In this document: one piece after another, positions 42,936 through 52,044 of the stretch
Layout: every line of letters begins with the position of its first letter
Numbering within the stretch: the stretch's first letter is position 1
From: Candidatus Coprovivens excrementavium
GTDB lineage: Bacteria; Bacillota_I; Bacilli_A; RF39; UBA660
Assembly (NCBI GenBank): GCA_944363975.1
Contig: CALVVU010000001.1
Coordinates: forward strand, 248,001 to 312,000
Length of the DNA: 64,000 nucleotides
Reading direction: 5' to 3'
Notes under the pieces: generated by a model
What the model was told of the DNA's origin: nothing
Databases searched by the model: none
What the model saw: the letters and a program-made list of their open reading frames with translations, nothing else
Position numbers and translations under genes: made by a program

Positions 42936-43241
42936 CTAACTAGCTTTCTCTTCTGTTTTTTTTGATTTTTTTGTTGTCTTTGTTTCAGTTTTTTTAGTTT
43001 CAGCTTTCTTTGTTGCTTTTTCTTCTGTAATTACTTTAACGTTAGATACGTGAATTGGAGCTTCTACTTCAACGATAGAACCTACTTCATTCATACGATT
43101 TGGTTTAATGTGTTTTTTTACGATGTTAATTCCTTCAACAACTACTTTATTTTCTTTGATTAGAGTTTTAATAATTCTACCAGTTTTGCCTTTATCTTTT
43201 CCAGCTAAAACTTTTACATTGTCGCCAACTTTAACTTTCAT
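42936..43241 (-). CDS. rplX: Ribosomal protein L24 with Lys-rich tail
   Basis: The 101-residue protein has the KOW motif ([16 protein letters not shown]) and [16 protein letters not shown] of L24. The C-terminal 25 residues are a Lys/Thr/Glu repeat tail ([15 protein letters not shown]) beyond the usual length. It begins 50S assembly at the 5' end of 23S rRNA. Confidence 0.97.
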   Translation of the reverse strand: MKVKVGDNVKVLAGKDKGKTGRIIKTLIKENKVVVEGINIVKKHIKPNRMNEVGSIVEVEAPIHVSNVKVITEEKATKKAETKKTETKTTKKSKKTEEKAS

Positions 43242-43255
43242 ATTCTGCTTACCTC

Positions 43256-43624
43256 CTATAGTACTTCAGGTGCAAGTGATACGATTTTCATGAAATCTTT
43301 TTCACGAAGTTCACGAGCAACAGGTCCTAAAACTCTTGTTCCAATTGGACTCTTATCTTCTCTAATCAATACACATGCATTGTCATCAAATTTAATGTAT
43401 GAACCATCAGCTCTTCTAACACCTTCAACTGTTCTAACGATTACAGCTTTTACAACTTTTCCCTTAGGAATATTACTGTTTGGAATAGCTTTTTTTACTG
43501 TTCCAATAACGATATCACCAATGTTACCGCTTTTTACTCTACTTCCACCTACAACTCTAATAACAAGTAATTCACGAGCTCCAGAGTTATCGGCAACTTT
43601 AAGTCTTGTTTCTTGCATTACCAT
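43256..43624 (-). CDS. rplN: Ribosomal protein L14
   Basis: The 122-residue protein matches L14 throughout ([40 protein letters not shown]). AGGGGG lies seven bases before the chosen ATG. It is near the small-subunit interface. Confidence 0.98.
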   Translation of the reverse strand: MVMQETRLKVADNSGARELLVIRVVGGSRVKSGNIGDIVIGTVKKAIPNSNIPKGKVVKAVIVRTVEGVRRADGSYIKFDDNACVLIREDKSPIGTRVLGPVARELREKDFMKIVSLAPEVL

Positions 43625-43635
43625 AATGATACCCC

Positions 43636-43896
43636 CTATAGAACAACAGCTTCGATTAGTACTTCATCTAATTCATATCTTTTTGTTTTAGATAATGGTC
43701 TAGTAGAACTAATTCTAACTGTGTCTCCTTCTTTTGCTTTATTTAACTCGTCATGAGCTGTATATTTTTTTGAATATTTTACTCTTTTTCCATAAAGTGG
43801 ATGCTTTTTATATGTTTCAACTAAAACGGTAATAGTCTTGTCATTTTTTGCACTTACAACTTTACCAACTAATGTTGTCTTTTTAGTATCTGCCAT
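43636..43896 (-). CDS. rpsQ: Ribosomal protein S17
   Basis: The 86-residue protein matches S17 ([35 protein letters not shown]). It overlaps the rpmC stop by one base. Confidence 0.98.
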   Translation of the reverse strand: MADTKKTTLVGKVVSAKNDKTITVLVETYKKHPLYGKRVKYSKKYTAHDELNKAKEGDTVRISSTRPLSKTKRYELDEVLIEAVVL

Positions 43897-44108
43897 TATT
43901 TTTCGCCTCCATTTTCTCTTTCTGCTAGGATTGTTTTCATTCTAGCAACGTTTTTTCTTAATTCACGAATCCTAGATGGTTTTTCTAATGAACCAGTAGA
44001 TTGTTTTAATCTAAGATCAAATAATTCTTTTTTAGATTCTGTGATTCTGCTTTTTAATTCATCATCAGATAAAGCTCTTAATTCTTTTACTACTTCATTA
44101 ACCTTCAT
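43896..44108 (-). CDS. rpmC: Ribosomal protein L29
   Basis: The 70-residue protein has the L29 helical hairpin ([37 protein letters not shown]). I chose ATG 44108, which gives the normal N-terminus and overlaps the end of rplP; a GTG at 44117 is less likely. Confidence 0.95.
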   Translation of the reverse strand: MKVNEVVKELRALSDDELKSRITESKKELFDLRLKQSTGSLEKPSRIRELRKNVARMKTILAERENGGEK

Positions 44109-44532
44109 TAGATTCACCGCCTTTATCTTCTTTCTTAACTATTTTGCAAGTTACTGGAAGTTTGTGTGATGCTAATCTTAATGCTTCTCTAGCAATTTCT
44201 TCAGATACGCCACCAACTTCAAACATGATTTTTCCTTTTTTTACTACAGCTACCCATTGTTCAACGTTACCTTTACCTTTACCTTGACGAACACCAAGAG
44301 GTTTCTTAGTTAATGGTAAATGTGGGAAGATGTTAATCCATACTTTTCCACCACGTTTCATAAAACGAGTCATTGCGATACGAGCAGCTTCAATTTGTTG
44401 AGCAGTTATATATGTTCCTTCTGTAGCCATAAGTCCGTATTCGCCATAATGTAGTTCTGTATTTCCTTTAGCTTTTCCTTCGTATGATAAACGATGTTGT
44501 TTACGATACTTAGTTCTTTTTGGCATTAACAT
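44098..44532 (-). CDS. rplP: Ribosomal protein L16
   Basis: The 144-residue protein begins [14 protein letters not shown], as in Bacillus L16, and carries [16 protein letters not shown] and the A-site loop region. Its start overlaps rpsC by 23 bases. It is needed for the A-site of the 50S subunit. Confidence 0.98.
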   Translation of the reverse strand: MLMPKRTKYRKQHRLSYEGKAKGNTELHYGEYGLMATEGTYITAQQIEAARIAMTRFMKRGGKVWINIFPHLPLTKKPLGVRQGKGKGNVEQWVAVVKKGKIMFEVGGVSEEIAREALRLASHKLPVTCKIVKKEDKGGESNEG

Positions 44533-45190
44533 CTTTGCTCTCTCCCTTCACAGCTTTTTTAGTGGGAAGAATCTCACCTTTATAAATCCAAACTTTTACA
44601 CCAATTTTTCCATATGTTGTATTAGCTTCTGCAATTGCATAGTCAATGTCAGCTCTGATTGTATGCAATGGAACTGTTCCTTCAGTATAACCCTCAGTAC
44701 GAGCCATTTCTGCTCCACCAAGTCTTCCTGATACTGCAGTTTTAATTCCTTTTGCGCCAGCTTTCATTGTGTTTCTTATTGCTCTCTTTTGAGCGCTTCT
44801 GAATGGTGCTCTTGCTTCGATTTGGCCAGCGATTTGTTCTGCTACTAATTTAGCATTTAAATCTGGATTTTTTACTTCGATGATTGAAACATAAATTTCT
44901 TCATCAACTAATTTTTTTAATTCGTTTCTTAATTTTTCAATATCTTCTCCGCCATGTCCAATAATAACACCAGGTTTAGCAGTATAGATTTTAACATCAG
45001 TTCTTTTAGCAGTTCTTTCGATTAGAACAGTTGATATTGCAGCATCTTTCATTTTAGTTGCAATATATTTACGAATTTTATTATCTTTGTTTAAAAGATT
45101 ACCAAATTCTTTTTTGTCTGCGAACCAATTAGCTTCCCAATTTTTATTAACGCCTACTCTTAGACCAATTGGATTTACTTTTTGTCCCAT
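44510..45190 (-). CDS. rpsC: Ribosomal protein S3
   Basis: The 226-residue protein has the KH domain ([20 protein letters not shown]; the usual GxxG core reads GHGG) and the C-terminal domain with [19 protein letters not shown]. It forms the mRNA entry site with S4 and S5. The C-terminus has a short Lys-rich tail. Confidence 0.98.
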   Translation of the reverse strand: MGQKVNPIGLRVGVNKNWEANWFADKKEFGNLLNKDNKIRKYIATKMKDAAISTVLIERTAKRTDVKIYTAKPGVIIGHGGEDIEKLRNELKKLVDEEIYVSIIEVKNPDLNAKLVAEQIAGQIEARAPFRSAQKRAIRNTMKAGAKGIKTAVSGRLGGAEMARTEGYTEGTVPLHTIRADIDYAIAEANTTYGKIGVKVWIYKGEILPTKKAVKGESKDVNAKKN

Positions 45191-45191
45191 A

Positions 45192-45536
45192 CTATTTTAC
45201 CTCCTTATTATCAGATACTTTGATAGTGATATGACTTGTTCTTTTATCTCTTCTATCTACTTTAGTTCTAGAACCGAATTTGATTCTTTTTAAAACTTGT
45301 CCTGGATTAATGTAGCATTCAGAGATAACAAGATCAGATTCATTTGCGCCATTATTATTTACGGCATTTGCGATAGCAGAATTTAAAACTTTTAGGATTA
45401 GTCTGCTAGCTTTTGTATTAGTATTTTCTAATATACCTTGAGCTGTTTGAACGTCTTTACCTCTAACCAAATCAAGAGTCATTCTTGCTTTACGAGGAGC
45501 GATCATAGCATTTTTATGTATTGCATATGTTTCCAT
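45192..45536 (-). CDS. rplV: Ribosomal protein L22
   Basis: The 114-residue protein matches L22 ([20 protein letters not shown] at the start and [18 protein letters not shown] at the end). Its beta hairpin lines the exit tunnel. Confidence 0.98.
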   Translation of the reverse strand: METYAIHKNAMIAPRKARMTLDLVRGKDVQTAQGILENTNTKASRLILKVLNSAIANAVNNNGANESDLVISECYINPGQVLKRIKFGSRTKVDRRDKRTSHITIKVSDNKEVK

Positions 45537-45553
45537 TACTTATTTCTCCTTTC

Positions 45554-45817
45554 CTACTTTTGTCCAGCATGTCCGCCAAATTTACGAGTTAATGCAAACT
45601 CACCTAATTTGTGTCCAACCATATCTTCAGTAATATATACTGGGATAAATTCTTTACCATTATGAACAGCTATTGTATGTCCTATGAAATCAGGATAAAT
45701 AGTTGAACGACGAGACCATGTTTTAATAACTTCTTTTTTATTATTTTTATTTAATTCTTGAACCTTTTTTAGTAATCTATCGAATACGTATGGTCCTTTT
45801 TTTAAACTTCTTGCCAT
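45554..45817 (-). CDS. rpsS: Ribosomal protein S19
   Basis: The 87-residue protein matches S19 ([18 protein letters not shown], then [19 protein letters not shown] and [16 protein letters not shown]). It binds S13 in the 30S head. Confidence 0.98.
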   Translation of the reverse strand: MARSLKKGPYVFDRLLKKVQELNKNNKKEVIKTWSRRSTIYPDFIGHTIAVHNGKEFIPVYITEDMVGHKLGEFALTRKFGGHAGQK

Positions 45818-45830
45818 TATTTATTTCCTC

Positions 45831-46661
45831 CTATTTCTTCTTGCGACTAACAATTAGCTTGCTAGATTTTTTCTTACTACTACGAGTCTTAACACCCATA
45901 GCTTTTTTACCCCATGGAGTCATTGGTGCTTTACGTCCTACTGGAGTACGTCCTTCTCCTCCACCATGTGGGTGGTCGTTAGGGTTCATAACAGATCCAC
46001 GGTTAGTTGGTCTGATACCCATATGACGTTTACGTCCTGCTTTACCAAGATTTACTAATTCGTAATCTTCATTTCCAACAGTTCCGATTGTTGCCATACA
46101 AGTTCCAAGAACTTTTCTTGTTTCACCAGATTGCAATCTGATTAACACATATTTATCTTCACGACCTAAGATTTGAGCGCTTGTTCCAGCTGCACGACAT
46201 AGTGAAGCTCCTTTTCCAGGTTGCAATTCAATACAGTGAATTGTTGTACCAACTGGAATATTAGCAAGTGGTAATGCATTTCCGATTTTAATATCAGCAT
46301 TTTCACCTGATTCAATTATTGAACCAACAGTTAAATCTTTAGGAGCGATAATATATCTTTTTTCTCCGTCACGATAATTAATTAACGCAATATTTGCATT
46401 TCTGTTTGGGTCGTATTCAATAGTAGCTACTTTTCCAGTAACTCCAACTTTATTTCTTTTGAAATCAATAACTCTGTATTTTTGTTTTGCTCCTCCACCG
46501 ATGTGGCGAACAGTCATTTTACCTTGGTTATTTCTTCCACCTGATTTAATTTTAGAAACCAATAATGTTTTTTCAGGAGTTGAAGTCGTTATTTCATTAT
46601 TTGCTAAAGTAGTCATTCCACGACGTCCGTTAGTCGTTGGATTATATTTCTTTATTGCCAT
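45831..46661 (-). CDS. rplB: Ribosomal protein L2
   Basis: The 276-residue protein has the L2 motifs ([34 protein letters not shown], and the peptidyl-transferase loop [19 protein letters not shown]). The catalytic-centre His of that loop is present. Confidence 0.98.
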   Translation of the reverse strand: MAIKKYNPTTNGRRGMTTLANNEITTSTPEKTLLVSKIKSGGRNNQGKMTVRHIGGGAKQKYRVIDFKRNKVGVTGKVATIEYDPNRNANIALINYRDGEKRYIIAPKDLTVGSIIESGENADIKIGNALPLANIPVGTTIHCIELQPGKGASLCRAAGTSAQILGREDKYVLIRLQSGETRKVLGTCMATIGTVGNEDYELVNLGKAGRKRHMGIRPTNRGSVMNPNDHPHGGGEGRTPVGRKAPMTPWGKKAMGVKTRSSKKKSSKLIVSRKKK

Positions 46662-46677
46662 AATTTCTTCTCTCCTT

Positions 46678-46953
46678 CTATAATTCTATTTTGTCGCCAT
46701 CAGCTAATGTGACAAATGCTTTTTTATATGTTTTAGTTCTACCAGCATATCTACCAACTCTTTTAGCTTTTGATTTAGTATTTAAAGTGTTAACCTTAAC
46801 TACCTTAACATTGAAAGCGTCTTCGATTGCTTTTTTTATTTCAATTTTGTTTGCAGATGTAGCAACTTTAAAAGTGTATACATTTGCTTCTGCTTGAATA
46901 GCAGATTTTTCTGTAATTACAGGTGCAATAATAATATCAGTATAATCTTTCAT
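46678..46953 (-). CDS. rplW: Ribosomal protein L23
   Basis: The 91-residue protein matches L23 ([21 protein letters not shown]). It surrounds the exit tunnel and docks SRP and trigger factor. The ATG overlaps the rplD stop by one base. Confidence 0.97.
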   Translation of the reverse strand: MKDYTDIIIAPVITEKSAIQAEANVYTFKVATSANKIEIKKAIEDAFNVKVVKVNTLNTKSKAKRVGRYAGRTKTYKKAFVTLADGDKIEL

Positions 46954-47576
46954 TATTTAAGTCCCCCTTCAATTACTTCAATAGCTTTTTCGTCACAAAC
47001 TACAACATCAGCATTAACCAAATCATAGCAGTTGATTTCGTCAGCGTTAATGTTATATGCATAGCCAAGATTTCTAGTAGCCATATATAAGTTTTCGTTG
47101 TCTTCGCCAGTAACGAATAAAACTTTTCCATTTAATTTTAATGTTGCCATTATATCTTTAATATTTTTTGTTTTTAAATCATCTAGTTTAATGTTGTCAA
47201 TAACAACTAGTTCTTTATCTTGGAATTTATGAGATAAAGCACTTTTTAGAGCCAATACTCTTTCTTTTTTATTGATTTGGAAAGTGTAATCTCTTGGTGT
47301 TACTCCACCAGCGATTCCACCGCCACGCCATTGAATAGCTCTGATTGAGCCTTGACGAGCTCTACCAGTTCCTTTTTGTCTCCAAGGTTTTCTTCCTCCA
47401 CCAGAAACTTCTGAACGAGTTTTAGTTTTGGCAGTTCCTTGTCTAGTTGCTGCTAATTGTAAGTCAATTGCCTTTTTTAAAACAATATCATTTACTTCAA
47501 TATTCCATACATTATCAGCTAATGTTAAATCTTTTAGTTTTTCACCTTTTACATTAATTAATTGTACTTTTGCCAT
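46953..47576 (-). CDS. rplD: Ribosomal protein L4
   Basis: The 207-residue protein has the L4 loop ([20 protein letters not shown]) that reaches the exit tunnel. In other bacteria L4 can control its own operon through the S10 leader; whether that happens here is unknown. Confidence 0.98.
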   Translation of the reverse strand: MAKVQLINVKGEKLKDLTLADNVWNIEVNDIVLKKAIDLQLAATRQGTAKTKTRSEVSGGGRKPWRQKGTGRARQGSIRAIQWRGGGIAGGVTPRDYTFQINKKERVLALKSALSHKFQDKELVVIDNIKLDDLKTKNIKDIMATLKLNGKVLFVTGEDNENLYMATRNLGYAYNINADEINCYDLVNADVVVCDEKAIEVIEGGLK

Positions 47577-47599
47577 ATTAGATCACCTTTCTAAGTAAA

Positions 47600-48361
47600 T
47601 TACTTACTTTCTCCTTGGTTTTCTTCTGTAGCTTCTACTTCTTCAGTAGTAACTTCTTCTACTGGAGTTTCGTTTTCTACAACTTCATCAACAACTGTTT
47701 CTTCTTCATAAGAAAGGATTTCTTTTGGTTCTGTAGCACCTTTCTTTTTAGCAGCTGTTTTAATTAAAACTAAAGATTGTTTAGCACCCGGAATATTTCC
47801 ACTTACTAAAATATAATTTTCAGCAGCATTTACTTCAATAATTTCTAGATTTTGGATTGTTGTTGTTTCAACACCCATATGTCCTGGTAATTTTTTTCCT
47901 TTAAGAACACGCATAGGTCTCATTGTTCCCATTGAACCAGGTCTTCTGTGATAACGTGAACCATGAGCCATTGGTCCTCTTGATTGGTTCCAACGTTTAA
48001 TTACACCTTCAGTACCTTTACCTTTACTAGTACCAGTAACATCAACATATTCACCAGCAGTAAAAATATCAGCGTTAATGGTATCTCCTAAGTTATAAGT
48101 ACCTTCGTAATTACGAATTTCTTTTAAGTAGCGCTTAGGAGTTGTATTTGCTTTTTTAGCATGACCAATACTAGCTTTGCTAGCATTTTTTTCTTTCTTG
48201 TCAACTGTAGCTAGTTGAATAGCGTTATAACCATCTTTTTCAGTTGTTTTAACTTGAGTAACAACATTAGGTTCAACAGATACAACTGTTACAGGAACAA
48301 GTTTTCCATCTTTTGTGAAGACTTGAGTCATTCCGACTTTACGTCCTAAGATTCCTTTCAT
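47600..48361 (-). CDS. rplC: Ribosomal protein L3 with acidic C-terminal extension
   Basis: The 253-residue protein matches L3 to about residue 210 ([56 protein letters not shown]). A further 40 residues form a Glu/Val/Thr-rich acidic tail that is longer than the usual family end. The tail is probably disordered; its role is unknown. Confidence 0.97.
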   Translation of the reverse strand: MKGILGRKVGMTQVFTKDGKLVPVTVVSVEPNVVTQVKTTEKDGYNAIQLATVDKKEKNASKASIGHAKKANTTPKRYLKEIRNYEGTYNLGDTINADIFTAGEYVDVTGTSKGKGTEGVIKRWNQSRGPMAHGSRYHRRPGSMGTMRPMRVLKGKKLPGHMGVETTTIQNLEIIEVNAAENYILVSGNIPGAKQSLVLIKTAAKKKGATEPKEILSYEEETVVDEVVENETPVEEVTTEEVEATEENQGESK

Positions 48362-48385
48362 TTTTTTACCTCCATTTATTTTTTA

Positions 48386-48691
48386 TTATTTTATGTTAAT
48401 AGCAACACCACTTGGAATATCTAAGTGAGCAAGTGCTTCAACAGTTTCTTTTGTTGGGTTTTTAATATCAATAAGTCTCTTATGAGTACGGCTTTCAAAT
48501 TGTTCTCTAGAGTCCTTATATTTATGTACAGCTCTTAGTACAGTGATTTTTTCAACTTCAGTTGGAAGTGGCACTGGACCAACAACTTCTCCCCCAGTTC
48601 TTTTAACAGTTTCAACAATTTTTCCGCAAGCTAAATCTAATAATCTATGATCATAAGCTCTTAGAGTGATGCGAACTTTGTTACTTGACAT
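48386..48691 (-). CDS. rpsJ: Ribosomal protein S10
   Basis: The 101-residue protein matches S10 ([41 protein letters not shown]). It is the first gene of the operon, behind a 130-base leader. S10 also takes part in antitermination with NusB. Confidence 0.98.
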   Translation of the reverse strand: MSSNKVRITLRAYDHRLLDLACGKIVETVKRTGGEVVGPVPLPTEVEKITVLRAVHKYKDSREQFESRTHKRLIDIKNPTKETVEALAHLDIPSGVAINIK

Positions 48692-48826
48692 TTTATGTCC
48701 TCCCTTCGTCTATATCTAGTATAGACTTGCTCCGTAATGAATTCCCCGATAAATTTAAGATAAAATATAAACAACTCATCCTAGTGTATCGGCAACCTCA
48801 CACATCTAAGCAGTCATACGTTTTTA
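48692..48826 (-). promoter_or_regulatory. 5' leader of the S10 operon, candidate autoregulatory element
   Basis: The 130-base untranslated leader contains a hairpin-forming element with GTGTGAGGTTGCCGATACAC (minus strand, about 48784-48803). It recalls the conserved GAGGTTGCC hairpin I remember from Firmicute S10 leaders. It may bind L4 or another product of the operon. No terminator is obvious within it. This is a candidate only. Confidence 0.5.
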
Positions 48827-48855
48827 ATTATAGCAATAAAGCTCGATAAATGCAA
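48827..48855 (-). promoter_or_regulatory. Promoter of the S10-spc-alpha operon
   Basis: Minus-strand TTGCAT and TATAAT separated by 17 bases, with TGC before the -10 (extended form). Confidence 0.8.
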
Positions 48856-48880
48856 GAAAAAAGTTAAATTTTTCAATATT

Positions 48881-48913
48881 TAAAAAAATACCACGAAAAT
48901 TATTCATGATATT
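48881..48913 (-). terminator. Terminator after the GpmI homologue
   Basis: An 11-pair stem AATATCATGAA/TTCGTGGTATT with G-U pairs, followed on the minus strand by seven T residues. Confidence 0.75.
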
Positions 48914-50419
48914 TTATTTTTTTTCAATTAAAATTTCTGCATCCTTCATCTCTTTAGGGATAGCAATATCCATGTACTTTAAAAGTGTCGGAGCAAAACT
49001 TGTTAACGTTCCATTTTTCAACTTGTATTTTTTGTCCATTATTATAAAAGGCACAGGACTTAATGTGTTTTTGGTTATTATATTATTATTGCGATCGATA
49101 ATCGTATCAGCATTAGCATGACTTGAAGTTATAATTACTTTATAAAAATTTTCTTCGGCAACTTCTAATATTTTGCCTAAACATACATCAATAGCTTGTA
49201 AACCATTTATTGTTGCTTGATAATTGCCTGTATGACCTACTTCATCAGGATTGGCGAAATTAGCTAATATAAAGTCATAATCTTTTTCCATGCATTTAAT
49301 AATTGTTTTAGCAACAGATAAAGCGTTCATTTCAGGTTTTAAATCAAAGCTATCAACCACTGGCGAATCAATGCTATAGATATCACAATTTTCTAACTTT
49401 AAATATCTTTTGCCATTTAGGTAATAACTCATAGAACTATTTTTTATACTTTCATATATATGAGCTTGAGTTAAACCAAGGCCGGCTAAATATTCAGTTA
49501 GGGTATGTTTGTTTTTTGGCATTTCAAAGAAATAATTGGTATTAATATGTTTATCTATTTCAAATAAACTATAAACTTTTATATTTAAAGAATAATTATT
49601 AAATTCAATAAAGTCTTTATTACATATCGCATCTAATAATTGAAGTTGATTTTCTTTACTAAAATTTAAAAAGATTAAAACATCATTATTATCGAGAGTT
49701 TGAAAGTCATTTGTTTTTAATGGCGGTAAGTATTCATCTGAGAGTTTCTTTTCATAGCATTTTTCAATAAAACGCGGTAAATTTTTAGCATCTATACCTC
49801 GTCCATCAAATAACAAGTCATAAAACATTTTTGTTCTCTTATAATCTTTTGTATCATCTAAAGCATAATAACGACCACAAATTGAAGCTAGCTTAACATT
49901 ATTAGAAATATTATTTTCAATTTCTTTAAGATATGTATATATTTTATGTTTATCTGAATCACGGCCGTCAGCAGCTAAGTGAAGATAGATTTTATTTTCT
50001 ACTTTATCGTGACTAAGGGTATTTAAAAAACATTTTAGATGATTTATATGTGAAGAAACGCCACCATCAGATAATAAATGAAATATATGAAGACTTTTGG
50101 TTGGATTATTAGATAAATAATTAATCATTTCATTATATTTAGGATTATATTTTAGGCGTTCCCTTTTAAAAACTTCATTTATTTCATCAAGAGCATTTTC
50201 AATTAAACGACCTGTTCCTATTATTTCATGACCTAATTCGCTGCTACTACATTGTTTATCAGGTAGGCCAACTGAAGAACCGCTAGCTTTTAACAAACAG
50301 TGCGGATAGTTATTCCAAATATCGATGAAATTGTTCATTCCGGCATTTTTCACAGCGTTACCATAAATATCTTCACGCATTCCAAAGCCATCCAATATAA
50401 TTGTTAAAATCTTCTTCAT
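48914..50419 (-). CDS. GpmI-type phosphoglycerate mutase homologue with altered active site
   Basis: The 501-residue protein aligns over its full length with 2,3-bisphosphoglycerate-independent phosphoglycerate mutase, which interconverts 3- and 2-phosphoglycerate in glycolysis. The nucleophile serine (CSSSELGHE), LDGFG, DGRD and ANPDEVGHTG are kept. Several family residues are replaced: GGVHSH reads GGVSSH, the second Arg of GRYYxMDRD is Asp, NFRPDRA reads NFSKENQ, ADHGNA reads SSHANA (metal-ligand Asp lost) and the HTxNPVP His is Asn. Thus it may be inactive or have a new role. Start ATG 50419 has AGGAG upstream. It closes the glycolytic cluster. Confidence 0.85.
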   Translation of the reverse strand: MKKILTIILDGFGMREDIYGNAVKNAGMNNFIDIWNNYPHCLLKASGSSVGLPDKQCSSSELGHEIIGTGRLIENALDEINEVFKRERLKYNPKYNEMINYLSNNPTKSLHIFHLLSDGGVSSHINHLKCFLNTLSHDKVENKIYLHLAADGRDSDKHKIYTYLKEIENNISNNVKLASICGRYYALDDTKDYKRTKMFYDLLFDGRGIDAKNLPRFIEKCYEKKLSDEYLPPLKTNDFQTLDNNDVLIFLNFSKENQLQLLDAICNKDFIEFNNYSLNIKVYSLFEIDKHINTNYFFEMPKNKHTLTEYLAGLGLTQAHIYESIKNSSMSYYLNGKRYLKLENCDIYSIDSPVVDSFDLKPEMNALSVAKTIIKCMEKDYDFILANFANPDEVGHTGNYQATINGLQAIDVCLGKILEVAEENFYKVIITSSHANADTIIDRNNNIITKNTLSPVPFIIMDKKYKLKNGTLTSFAPTLLKYMDIAIPKEMKDAEILIEKK

Positions 50420-50489
50420 AAGCATTTCTCCTATTAACATAATAGCACAACAAAAAAAGAAATTACAAGGTAGACAAGTAATTTCTTTT

Positions 50490-51254
50490 TTAATAAATTG
50501 TTCTTCCTTCTTCCATCATTATTTTGTCAACTATAATAGCTATAAATTCTCCATTAGTTGGCTTTGTTTTATAGTAATCTACACAATTGGAAAATAATTC
50601 ATTAGAATATTCGTAATTTCCACGATCCCAACCTGTTTCAATTGCACTTCTAATTGACCTCTCGATACAACTTTCTTTTTTAGAAAAAGATGCAGCTAAC
50701 ATAGGATATATTTCTTTAGTAATAGAAGTTAATAATGAAGGCTCCAAGTAACATTCATAAATTGCTTTTCTTAAATAATGAAATCCATTTTTATCAGGAG
50801 CAATACCTAATTTTTTTAATATCTCAGCTACTTTATCATAGATTGATATCTTGTGGAAATTATATTTTTCTTGTTTATTCTTTATTTCTTTTAAAGAGAT
50901 AATCAATTCATTTATTTTGTAATTTTTAGGAATAACATTGAATATTTGATAGTTAGATGCTGATAAATTATAGCAATCTAATTTAATGTTATCAATGATG
51001 ATAGTTCTAGATAATAATATTTCATTTTTATAATTTGTTAATAAATTCAAAATATTTTCTCCAGGCATTGTACCATCAATTAATATTGCATCCAAATCAT
51101 CAGAATTATTAATGATTTGCAATGCATCTTTGTAATTGTCCGCTGTGTATTTAATAGTTATTTCAGTTGTTAAAACTGCTATTTCTTGTTTAAGTTTGTT
51201 CGATTCTTCTTTACTACATACTACCAATGTATTCATATTATTTTTCATATTCAT
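50490..51254 (-). CDS. Spo0A-like regulator with degenerate receiver domain
   Basis: In this 254-residue protein residues about 135-254 closely match the Spo0A DNA-binding domain: AEILKKLGIAPDKNGFHYLR, SITKEIYPMLA, CIERSIRSAIETGWDRGNYE and KPTNGEFIAIIVDKI. Spo0A is the master switch of sporulation and stationary-phase genes. The N-terminal receiver is eroded. The likely phosphorylation Asp remains (AILIDGTMPGE), but the acidic pair near the start of the domain is absent (VVCSKEESN) and the Lys/Thr switch region is weak. The start used is ATG 51254; in-frame ATGs at 51248 and 51236 are alternatives. A TTTTGTCGAC site lies upstream. It sits between tpiA and the gpmI homologue. Confidence 0.82.
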   Translation of the reverse strand: MNMKNNMNTLVVCSKEESNKLKQEIAVLTTEITIKYTADNYKDALQIINNSDDLDAILIDGTMPGENILNLLTNYKNEILLSRTIIIDNIKLDCYNLSASNYQIFNVIPKNYKINELIISLKEIKNKQEKYNFHKISIYDKVAEILKKLGIAPDKNGFHYLRKAIYECYLEPSLLTSITKEIYPMLAASFSKKESCIERSIRSAIETGWDRGNYEYSNELFSNCVDYYKTKPTNGEFIAIIVDKIMMEEGRTIY

Positions 51255-51281
51255 TTTTCTCTTTCTATGTTCTTAGTTTAA

Positions 51282-51287
51282 AGTATA
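51282..51287 (-). promoter_or_regulatory. -10 of the Spo0A-like gene
   Basis: Minus-strand TATACT lies about 28 bases upstream of the ATG. The 0A-like box at 51309 would lie just upstream of its -35 region. Confidence 0.45.
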
Positions 51288-51308
51288 CTGTCTTGGTATT
51301 ATGTATTA

Positions 51309-51318
51309 TTTTGTCGAC
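51309..51318 (+). promoter_or_regulatory. 0A-like box upstream of the Spo0A-like gene
   Basis: TTTTGTCGAC matches the Spo0A box core TGTCGA and its T-rich 5' flank (consensus TTTTGTCGAA). It lies in the short gap after tpiA, about 20 bases upstream of the TATACT. This suggests autoregulation, as an inference. Confidence 0.45.
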
Positions 51319-52044
51319 TTAGATATTTTTTTGAATCTTTTGATAAATATATTCTACTTCGCTATATTCTTTTGAGCTCTCGCCTAAAACAAAGCCATCT
51401 AATTCATCTATTTTAATTAACTCATTTATATTATCTTCGTTGACACTTCCACCATATAATACTGGAAGTTTTAAATTATAATTTTCTTCAATAATTCTTT
51501 TTATATTTTTTATACGTATTTCTATATCATTATTCGTCGGAACTACTCCTGTTCCAATCGCCCATATTGGTTCATAAACAATAATCATTTTAGGGCGCTT
51601 GTAATCAGGTACCTCGTCTATAATATTTATTATTTGTTGTTTTAAAGTTTCATTTATTATTTCTTTTTTATCTCCTGTTTCACCTATAAAATAAATAGGT
51701 TGAATGTGACTATGATATGATTTTTTTATTTTTGTTATAATTGTTTGTTCATCTTCTTTTAATAAATTTCTTCTTTCACTATGACCAACTAATGAATACT
51801 TGACATTCAAAGAGTGCAATTGTTCAGCCGTTGTTTCTCCAGTATATGGTCCTAAGTCAAATTGAGATATATCTTGACTTCCTAAACTATATTTAGATGA
51901 TTGAAAAAGATATAAGAAAGGTGTTGAAGGACATATGATTAATTCAATATCAGGAATTGTCTTAATCGTAGATATTCCTTTTTCATATGTAATCAAATCT
52001 TCTTTTATCTTGTTAGCTTTTAAGTTACATACTAAATATTTCAT
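51319..52044 (-). CDS. tpiA: Triosephosphate isomerase
   Basis: The 241-residue protein has the catalytic motifs CNLKANK (active Lys), VGHSERR (His) and VYEPIWAIGTG (Glu), plus the phosphate loop LYGGSVNEDN. It converts dihydroxyacetone phosphate to glyceraldehyde 3-phosphate. Its start overlaps the pgk stop by four bases (ATGA). Confidence 0.97.
   Translation of the reverse strand: MKYLVCNLKANKIKEDLITYEKGISTIKTIPDIELIICPSTPFLYLFQSSKYSLGSQDISQFDLGPYTGETTAEQLHSLNVKYSLVGHSERRNLLKEDEQTIITKIKKSYHSHIQPIYFIGETGDKKEIINETLKQQIINIIDEVPDYKRPKMIIVYEPIWAIGTGVVPTNNDIEIRIKNIKRIIEENYNLKLPVLYGGSVNEDNINELIKIDELDGFVLGESSKEYSEVEYIYQKIQKNI

Noticed and set aside
43290-43691. Open frames antisense to the ribosomal genes
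   Set aside because: They are shadows of highly conserved genes on the other strand and have no ribosome sites or recognisable products.
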